A DNA stretch of 12,973 nucleotides from Stephanodiscus triporus. Taxonomy: Eukaryota > Bacillariophyta > Thalassiosirophyceae > Thalassiosirales > Thalassiosiraceae. Made by a program: the position numbers and the translations under genes. Below, in pieces: positions 7,178 to 12,973 of this stretch. The notes under the pieces were generated by a model. The model was not told the DNA's origin. It was given only the letters and a program-made list of their open reading frames with translations, and made no database searches. Location of the stretch: contig JALLAZ010000667.1 of NCBI GenBank assembly GCA_036939755.1, forward strand, positions 1 to 12,973, written 5' to 3'. Position 1 is the stretch's first letter; each line of letters opens with the position of its first letter.

Positions 7178-9184
7178 CTAAATTTGACGTGAGAATGCCG
7201 AGGATTTCGTATCGAGGAGGCGGGGCATCGCACGCGCATAGGCTAACGACGTATCGTATTGATTGATGCTGTCGTCGCAGAGAGACGCCCATCGTTGGAG
7301 GGGTTTTACTTGAATTGTGTGCCAAGGGTTCAGAGGATCGACTACCGTCGGATACCCGGTCTTGTCGCCGGGCACGTCTTTTCGGCTGAACATCAGAGCC
7401 GACAAGATGCAGGACACTCGCTTCGCGCTCGACGAATCGTGATGCTCGTGGTCTTGGTCGGATTGGGAGAGGGCAAGGCAAGCGAGGACGACGTCTGCAA
7501 TATCCCCCCATCCCTCCTCGTGCAATCGACCCCCTCCAAACATAGACTCACGGCGCTGACGCTTCGGAATTGGCTCGCCAGTTCTTGTCGCTACTCCCCT
7601 ATCAGCGACTTGTGCGCGATCAGCCGCTATATCGAGAAGAAATCTGGCCCTGCCAGTGATGCACTGGGAAGTGACGGCGCGAAGCAACGAAAGGGCAAGG
7701 ACGTCATCCCCTTCACAGTAAGATGGACTTTTCAGGGCTTCAAGGCCGATGGTAACACGACAGAGCCGAAACAGCAAGTCGTCGGCGAGAATCATCACAT
7801 TCTCGACATCGTGCGTGCTGTCGCATGCACTTCGCAGGAAATGTAACGCATCGTGGAAACAAGAAACAGCAAACCTCGCGTAGGATGACAAGAGTGGAAG
7901 GAAGATAACGTGTACCTCGGGATTGTGTTCTAAACACAAGTTGTCCATCGATTCGGCAGTGCCAACGACCATAGTCATGTGACGGACGACATCTTTCAGC
8001 GCAAACACGATGCTTTCCGAGGCACCCTCGATGACGCCACCATTCTTTTCGCTCTCAATAATATTTCCGCCAATGACCGACTCTGAATTTTCGATCAGAT
8101 GTAATGCCGATTGAATGCTAACGACATGGTAACGAACAATCAAAGTGTGAACACCTTTGGCCTCGTCATCGCTCAAACGTCGAACCTTTTGCTCATCGAC
8201 ACCGTGTGCCCACAATTCGAACAAATCGGCAGTGAACCCATCGAAAGAAACACATCCCATTTCCTCTCTGACAACATTGGCAACATGTTTCAGAAGGTAA
8301 CCGATGAAGTAGCCAATGTGACCAGATGACTCAACGCATTGGCCATTCTGATCGCATACAAAGTAATGCATGAGAATGTGTGCCAACCGAAGAGATTCTT
8401 TCGATGACAAATGCGAAAAAATAGTTCGGCATTCATCTATATCGCCATCGCCACCCTGATCGCACTCGTACATCGCACGCTCGAGATCATACCCCTCGGA
8501 GAGTGAGTTCAAAAGCTTGAGAATCGGATCGAGATTCGATACCGTCCTCGCTGATGTATCCCCGTTGCAAATTTGAACGACCTCGTCGATCATGTCGTAT
8601 ACGTGCCTATCTTCGAGCGCGGGATGAGATACCCGAAAGTGCTTTCGTATAACGTCCGAGGAAATGCAAGCGAAGTTGAAACAAATCCGTTCCATGGACG
8701 AATGATAACTCATCTCCCGTCGCGGATCATCACGAACCTCGTCCGCCGAGAAATCTTCTCGCCGCAATAGCGTCCTCGGGACGGACGTGAGCAATGCCAC
8801 CAGAAAGTCCACGATGTCGTCCTCCCCTCGCTCTGCGAAGCCGCCATCGTCGTCCGGCGGGGAGTCGCAATGACGTCGATGATCGCACAGCGCCGACTCG
8901 AAGTCGGACGCCGCGCTCTCCACGCGAGTCGCCGCGCGCAGGCGCCGCGTCTGCCACGCGCGGCGGCCTCCGCCCGATCGTTCCGACGGGGGCGGCGGGA
9001 GCGATCCGGAGAGGGAGGAAACGTACGTCCCCTCCGACGACGATGCGCCGCCGCCCGCCCCGCCGGCGGCGGCTCGGACGTCATTGTTCAACAAGTCGTT
9101 ATCGCGATGACCGACGTTGACGATCTCATCAATGGAGAGGGCGATATGGATCGCATTTCGAATCTCGATTGAAGCTTCCTCCAT
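7178..9184 (-). CDS. Unrecognised helical protein, 668 aa
   Basis: An intronless ORF from ATG 9182-9184 to the TAG at 7178. The frame is open for 15 codons further upstream but without another ATG. I do not recognise a family. Residues 37-122 are a low-complexity insert (Ala/Gly/Ser, then Pro, Arg/Asp). Residues 123-520 are mostly amphipathic helical sequence rich in Leu, Ile, Val and His, with segments such as LRLAHILMHYFVCDQN and HIGYFIGYLLKHVANVV, suggestive of a helical-repeat scaffold. A short basic KRQRR (541-545) could be a nuclear localisation signal. No catalytic motif, signal peptide or convincing membrane segment is visible. Residues 423-455 resemble intron sequence at their borders (GAG|GTACAC...GAAG), but removing them shifts to a frame that soon stops, so I keep them as coding. 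It shares a 243-bp divergent region with the 2H phosphoesterase gene. Confidence 0.75.
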   Translation of the reverse strand: MEEASIEIRNAIHIALSIDEIVNVGHRDNDLLNNDVRAAAGGAGGGASSSEGTYVSSLSGSLPPPPSERSGGGRRAWQTRRLRAATRVESAASDFESALCDHRRHCDSPPDDDGGFAERGEDDIVDFLVALLTSVPRTLLRREDFSADEVRDDPRREMSYHSSMERICFNFACISSDVIRKHFRVSHPALEDRHVYDMIDEVVQICNGDTSARTVSNLDPILKLLNSLSEGYDLERAMYECDQGGDGDIDECRTIFSHLSSKESLRLAHILMHYFVCDQNGQCVESSGHIGYFIGYLLKHVANVVREEMGCVSFDGFTADLFELWAHGVDEQKVRRLSDDEAKGVHTLIVRYHVVSIQSALHLIENSESVIGGNIIESEKNGGVIEGASESIVFALKDVVRHMTMVVGTAESMDNLCLEHNPEVHVIFLPLLSSYARFAVSCFHDALHFLRSACDSTHDVENVMILADDLLFRLCRVTIGLEALKSPSYCEGDDVLALSLLRAVTSQCITGRARFLLDIAADRAQVADRGVATRTGEPIPKRQRRESMFGGGRLHEEGWGDIADVVLACLALSQSDQDHEHHDSSSAKRVSCILSALMFSRKDVPGDKTGYPTVVDPLNPWHTIQVKPLQRWASLCDDSINQYDTSLAYARAMPRLLDTKSSAFSRQI

Positions 9185-9427
9185 TGTATTTGGGCTGGCG
9201 CAGCGATAATAGTTGGCATAGAAGACCAACCAAAGTGGAAACTGTCTGCTTGCGTCTGGCGCGGAAAATGCTTCTGTACTGGCTCCACGTAGGGATTAGT
9301 ATCGTAGATATCGTCCTGTAGCGCAACCAAAAGATGGAGATAGAAGATGTCATGAAAATGAATGCGGCTCAGAGTTTGCTGCTCTCTCTAGAACCCATGT
9401 ACTGTCTTTATCCATGAATACATCATC
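9185..9427. promoter_or_regulatory. Shared 243-bp divergent intergenic region (inferred bidirectional promoter)
   Basis: It lies between the ATG of the 668-aa minus-strand gene (9184) and the ATG of the 2H phosphoesterase gene (9428), so the 5' UTRs and promoters of both must lie here. I see no clear TATA box or repeated operator-like word. The call rests on gene orientation only. Confidence 0.45.
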
Positions 9428-10570
9428 ATGCCGCAATATATCAGCAACGCAAAATTGCCGCGCTTCCCTTCTCAGATGCTTTTCTGCCTGGCACGTTGTA
9501 ATCATGTTGCAAGTCATCGACTCAGCACGCAAAACAGCAGCCCTCCTCATGTGAGGAGAGTGAGCAACAATCATGGCATCCTAAACAATCAGCAACCGCC
9601 GCTGCAAAGCGACGTTGATCCCCCAAATGACTATCAACATGATGGATCTGGCTCAAAATTTGGTCCAGTACTGCGCAAGGGAAACGATAATGTCGGTAGC
9701 AATGGAAGAGTACGAAATTCCTATCTTAAGATCATCATGAATGATAATGTATTTGACCAACTTCATCATACGGTCTGTCAGATAAGGCATTTATGGGAAG
9801 AGGAAAATAATATAAATGATCACACAAAACAATCAATGTCGACGAAAAAATCACGACGGCAATTACTCATCAAACCGCGATCACTCAATTCATTGCACAT
9901 GACATACTTCTTTGCAGGGACGGTCTTGGAGGAAATGGCATGTGAGGAATTGCAACTTTGGAAAACAATGGTCAAGAAATGCGTGGTGGCGCACAGCAAC
10001 GTATCTCCAGTTGACTACTATCTACGTTTCAAGTCCATCATCGTTTTCCCGCCTTCCCGTTCCAATTTGATTGTGGCGGTTTTTGAAGCTTCTTCTGCAC
10101 TTGAAGAATTGTATGAAAAATTGTGCGAATTGGCGGTGATGGAGAAACAGAGCACAACAGACACGAAGATCGGCAACGATAACTCTATGAGGAATGAAGT
10201 TTTTGTAGAGGAGATGAATGATTGGAGGGCGTACGAGTTTCCATTGCTGCGAGAGCTGACATTAAATCAACAACCACAGCGAAAGCAACATCGATTCCGG
10301 CCGTGGGTTGCCCATGTCACCTTGGCAAACCTTGTGGGAGGATCAAAAGGAGAAGTTAATAGATTGAGCAAATGGTTGGCTGATAAAACACATCAGCTAC
10401 AGTGTGCCGGGGTGAAAAGTAACGGTGAAAATTCGCAACCCTTATCTGTGACTTCGGCCAAACCAAATGGGGCGGATGAAAAAAATATTGCTGTACTGGG
10501 ATTGGAACTGGGTGGGCCAGTTCCTGGACATGCTGATATCGCTTGGGATTTCCCTTTTGGTGAGATATAA
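9428..10570 (+). CDS. 2H phosphoesterase (LigT/ThpR-like RNA cyclic phosphodiesterase family), 380 aa
   Basis: An intronless ORF with ATG in good context (A at -3) and stop TAA 10568-10570. Both signature motifs of the 2H superfamily are present: H-M-T at 157-159 (SLHMTYFFAG) and H-V-T at 296-298 (RPWVAHVTLANL). Between them, FKSIIVFPPSRSNLIVAVF followed by LEELYEKL matches the LigT-type strand and helix that carry the FPxxR element. Family members hydrolyse 2',3'-cyclic phosphate ends or 2'-5' linkages of RNA and related nucleotides; the substrate here cannot be assigned. Residues 1-61 contain no Asp or Glu and are rich in Arg, His, Ser and Asn, which fits a mitochondrial or plastid transit peptide. 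Linkers at about 50-95, 240-262 and 325-352 make it longer than the usual 180-200-aa bacterial enzyme. It converges with ASCC2, with stops 55 bp apart. Confidence 0.85.
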   Translation: MPQYISNAKLPRFPSQMLFCLARCNHVASHRLSTQNSSPPHVRRVSNNHGILNNQQPPLQSDVDPPNDYQHDGSGSKFGPVLRKGNDNVGSNGRVRNSYLKIIMNDNVFDQLHHTVCQIRHLWEEENNINDHTKQSMSTKKSRRQLLIKPRSLNSLHMTYFFAGTVLEEMACEELQLWKTMVKKCVVAHSNVSPVDYYLRFKSIIVFPPSRSNLIVAVFEASSALEELYEKLCELAVMEKQSTTDTKIGNDNSMRNEVFVEEMNDWRAYEFPLLRELTLNQQPQRKQHRFRPWVAHVTLANLVGGSKGEVNRLSKWLADKTHQLQCAGVKSNGENSQPLSVTSAKPNGADEKNIAVLGLELGGPVPGHADIAWDFPFGEI

Positions 10571-10625
10571 TTCACGTGCGCTATATAAGTAGGAGAACTG
10601 AGCGCTTAAACTATAGGAAGTATCC
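10571..10625. other. 55-bp convergent intergenic space
   Basis: This lies between the stop codons of the 2H phosphoesterase and ASCC2 genes. It is too short for two separate 3' UTRs, so the transcripts very probably overlap tail to tail. It contains CACGTG (10573-10578) and TATATAAG (10582-10589), which look promoter-like but are positioned between two 3' ends. Confidence 0.6.
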
Positions 10626-12662
10626 TCATATGACCATACCGCCAGCAGCCTTTTTCGAAGCACGATCTTTTCTATGATGGTTGCCAATCTTGGACTTGTT
10701 GTCATTCTTCCTCCTTTTTTGTAGTTTAGATAAGTCACCATCTCCTGCTTTATTCCGATTGGTGTTGTGTTCACCCTTTGAGTCCGAGTCGCCACCCCGA
10801 CCGCCACTGCCGCCTCTCCCCTCGGTCCCTGCACCTCTAGCTGGAGTGCTAACGCTACCACCCACGGTGCCCCCTCTTCCCTTCTGGCCACCACGTTTGA
10901 TGGGCAAGTACTTTCCGTCAGGACCAATCAATCTTCCGCCCTTTCCTTTATCCGGGCCACGATATTTCGTTCCGTCCCCATCGTCCTCCAGCTCATTGTC
11001 TTGTTCGTTATCAGCCTTGGCTTTGCCATGTCTACCACCTGCACGGTTCGAATTTCTATTGCTATCCCAAAATCTACTCTCAGCATCAATGTCCTTGATT
11101 ATTGTATTGTACTTCCTCCACATCTCCTGCTCATTCTTCGCACCTCCTCTATCATATTTTTGATGAACATTGTGGATATCCACATCGTACAAGCCCTCAT
11201 CCAACCCGCCAATGCCCCCTGCAATCCCTCCGTCATCTCCTATGCCATCATATTGGTCGTCGTAGTCGTCGTCATATTCATCTCGCATTGATTCAACTCG
11301 GTCGTAGTCTGCTGCCTCGTCAGACACGCTTAACCCGCCCAAATTCCTAGAAACATTCTCAATCAAAAACGCCTCTTCTTCTGCCTTGCGTTCCAGGTAT
11401 TTAATATGTTCCTTTTGTATCTTGGCGTGTTCTTTCCCATCATCCTTCGCTGTTGATCCACGATGTAGGTTGACGTTAGCGCTGTAGCGGTCGACTCTAT
11501 CGCGGAGTCTACGAGGAAGATTGGAAGGAATTGTCAGTAGCCGTGGGTGAATATCATTTCTATTTCCACCGTCGGACATATCTAGTAGAGCCTCTAACGT
11601 TCTTTCGACATCATGGCTGTAGCATTTTAGGGCTTCTTCAATGTACCCCTCCCCTAAAGCGGGTAGCACGGATCTTATGTGATCGATTTGAACTTCAGTC
11701 AGACTCTCCGATTTGGGTTGACTGGTGGACTTGACTTGCAAGATGGAAGCTGATTCAACAATGCACGGCTGTGGCACTTTACTTCTGGGTGACGAACGCA
11801 GCATTGCCAAAAGATATTGCAATTGTGGAGGTGGTGAAGCATCTTTTCCTTGAAACTTGGAAGATAGGGTGGCTTGAAACTCGTTTTCCAGATCCAGCAT
11901 ATCTCCTAGAGCACAGTTATATTCTCCTGATAATGATTGAATGTTTTGAATCACCGTCATAATGCTTGATAATTGCACGTCTATATCCTCTTCACTTTTT
12001 CCAGAGCTAATCACAATACCATATAAGAGCATCCTGGACAGGGCTCTCAATATTGATTTTTTCATAAGATCCCCACCGGGTCCATCACCCCTATCTTTCT
12101 TGTTTGATACGTAATCATAAACCCAAGATAAGGACACAAATACCAGTTCCAACTCATATCGCCCTTCCTCGGGAGGGATTGTCAGACAGCAGTATTGACA
12201 TGCATTCACAGAGGAGATGTATATGCCACATAATGCCTCAGTCGCTTCAATGATATCATCCCACGAAATGATAGAAGCCGTGGGGTGAGATTTCGCAATC
12301 ATGGAACGGATTGCGGAAATAGCGGGAGAGGGCGGCGAAGGTGCTGACGCTGCAAACGAGGCCACCATCGATGCATAGGAGAGGTGAAGATTATGAAGTA
12401 ACACGTTGTGCACATATTTTCTGGGAAGTGTAGCCACCATGATGTCAAATGCGTCGATGAGAGCAACGACGCGGACATCGTTGCTGCTTCTCGAATGGCA
12501 CGAGTATAGAACCCGCCCGATGCGATAGAGAGTGATCGACGATGGCAGCTGGTTTTTTAGAAAACTGTTACTGCTTGGTTTTGGGGCGACAGCTTGGGCT
12601 TCGAAAGACCTCGCAACCTCCGCAGCGAGGGATCTTATTTCCTCGTCGGCGAAACTCTTCAT
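10626..12662 (-). CDS. ASCC2: ASCC2 homologue (CUE-domain subunit of ASCC/RQT complex), 678 aa
   Basis: An intronless ORF. An in-frame TAA lies three codons before the ATG at 12660-12662, and A is at -3. A CUE domain spans residues 322-363 (IRSVLPALGEGYIEEALKCY...LEALLDM), closely matching the VxxLLPDLGEGFI-type CUE of ASCC2, which binds ubiquitin chains. Residues 461-473 (DEYDDDYDDQYDG) are the acidic YDD signature that follows it in ASCC2, and the C-terminal RRKNDNKSKIGNHHRKDRASKK matches the conserved basic end. Residues 1-300 are helical and correspond to the ASCC3-binding part, though about 100-150 residues shorter before the CUE domain than in human, so an upstream exon cannot be excluded. 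Residues 565-640 are Gly/Arg/Lys-rich. The family protein links ubiquitinated stalled ribosomes to the ASCC3 helicase in ribosome quality control, and also acts in alkylation-damage repair. It is cytosolic or nuclear, with no targeting signal seen. Confidence 0.9.
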   Translation of the reverse strand: MKSFADEEIRSLAAEVARSFEAQAVAPKPSSNSFLKNQLPSSITLYRIGRVLYSCHSRSSNDVRVVALIDAFDIMVATLPRKYVHNVLLHNLHLSYASMVASFAASAPSPPSPAISAIRSMIAKSHPTASIISWDDIIEATEALCGIYISSVNACQYCCLTIPPEEGRYELELVFVSLSWVYDYVSNKKDRGDGPGGDLMKKSILRALSRMLLYGIVISSGKSEEDIDVQLSSIMTVIQNIQSLSGEYNCALGDMLDLENEFQATLSSKFQGKDASPPPQLQYLLAMLRSSPRSKVPQPCIVESASILQVKSTSQPKSESLTEVQIDHIRSVLPALGEGYIEEALKCYSHDVERTLEALLDMSDGGNRNDIHPRLLTIPSNLPRRLRDRVDRYSANVNLHRGSTAKDDGKEHAKIQKEHIKYLERKAEEEAFLIENVSRNLGGLSVSDEAADYDRVESMRDEYDDDYDDQYDGIGDDGGIAGGIGGLDEGLYDVDIHNVHQKYDRGGAKNEQEMWRKYNTIIKDIDAESRFWDSNRNSNRAGGRHGKAKADNEQDNELEDDGDGTKYRGPDKGKGGRLIGPDGKYLPIKRGGQKGRGGTVGGSVSTPARGAGTEGRGGSGGRGGDSDSKGEHNTNRNKAGDGDLSKLQKRRKNDNKSKIGNHHRKDRASKKAAGGMVI

Positions 12663-12973
12663 TGTAATATTTTATGGTTTTACTTCTCTCTCCCCATATG
12701 CAGCCTATGCCAGTTTGTGGTACATATTATTTCCGCCGATCCGCGCCTGCTGCTTGTGTGGTGAGTGCTTAAATAATGGCATTCATAACCTGTCGGCGCC
12801 CTCTTCCGTGGAGGGTACAATCGGTCGAAGGGGTGTTATCTTGTGTATGTGGCAGACGCGTCAAAAAGATACCAATTCCTACATGAAAAGCTGCAGAGTT
12901 TCTCTCTCCCCACACCGAGAGAGCAGCGGAAATAGAGTTAAAAAACAAACTAGAGAGAGAACCCCGTCATGCT
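12663..12973. other. 5' flank of ASCC2, no gene seen
   Basis: The last 311 bp hold the promoter or 5' UTR of ASCC2 and no supported ORF. A short inverted repeat CTCTCTC (12902-12908) and GAGAGAG (12917-12923) with an 8-nt gap lies near the right edge, followed by another GAGAGAG run at about 12953-12960. A divergent gene could start just beyond the window. Confidence 0.5.

Noticed and set aside
7259..7846. 195-codon plus-strand frame
   Set aside because: It lies wholly opposite the 668-aa gene, has no recognisable motif, and the opposite strand has the longer and more protein-like frame.
7841..7926. Possible 86-nt intron (GAG|GTACAC to GAAG) in the 668-aa gene
   Set aside because: Removing it, or extending to the next CAG, shifts the frame into a stop within about 30 codons, whereas the unspliced frame stays open and helix-like.
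10573..10589. CACGTG plus TATATAAG resembling a promoter
   Set aside because: They lie between two convergent 3' ends where neither neighbour starts; chance occurrence or 3'-end signal is more likely.
10681..11163. 160-codon plus-strand frame with Leu/Pro-rich hydrophobic sequence
   Set aside because: It is antisense to the conserved C-terminal part of ASCC2; the hydrophobic composition is the complement of Gly/Lys/Asp codons.
1..12973. CRISPR array, bacterial operons, tRNA or rRNA genes
   Set aside because: No regularly spaced repeat array, no operon-style same-strand clusters and no cloverleaf or rRNA-like segment was recognised; introns show the DNA is eukaryotic.

Overview
The window looks like nuclear DNA of a unicellular stramenopile alga, most probably a diatom. 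The evidence is compact intron-poor genes, short GT-AG introns (101 and 266 nt), UTR-length gaps, a nuclear-encoded mitochondrial complex I subunit, an ASCC2 homologue and a presequence with a plastid-type Phe after a hydrophobic core. The taxon is an inference from style; no rRNA or tRNA gene is visible to anchor it.

The left 2.5 kb is gene-poor and partly decayed. It holds a perfect 55-bp direct repeat (1-55 and 409-463), a MutT-like Nudix pseudogene on the minus strand (1238-1630) with three in-frame stops but no frameshift, and a short Asp/Asn-rich hypothetical ORF (1719-2156).

From 2516 rightward, five protein genes alternate strictly in strand (-,+,-,+,-). They are: (1) a 1086-aa protein with a signal/plastid-like presequence, about 13 degenerate D-I-T-R-type motifs, a SAM-like domain and a C-terminal dsRNA-binding-like domain that appears only after a 101-nt intron is removed; (2) NDUFS6, the zinc-binding accessory subunit of mitochondrial complex I, in two exons; (3) an unrecognised 668-aa helical protein; (4) a 2H phosphoesterase (LigT/ThpR-like) with an organelle-type leader; (5) ASCC2, the ubiquitin-binding CUE subunit of the ASCC/RQT ribosome quality-control complex. 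The two head-to-head pairs share intergenic spaces of 244 and 243 bp between start codons, which are probable bidirectional promoters. The tail-to-tail pairs are separated by 361 and 55 bp.

The genes do not form one obvious pathway. Three of the five plausibly act on RNA or translation (the dsRBD-like protein, the 2H phosphoesterase and ASCC2). The most novel item is gene 1. Its N-terminal half is built largely from expanded GAC/GTC trinucleotide repeats, which encode its signal-peptide core and most of its homopolymer tracts, and which also leave the antisense strand open for about 400 codons.
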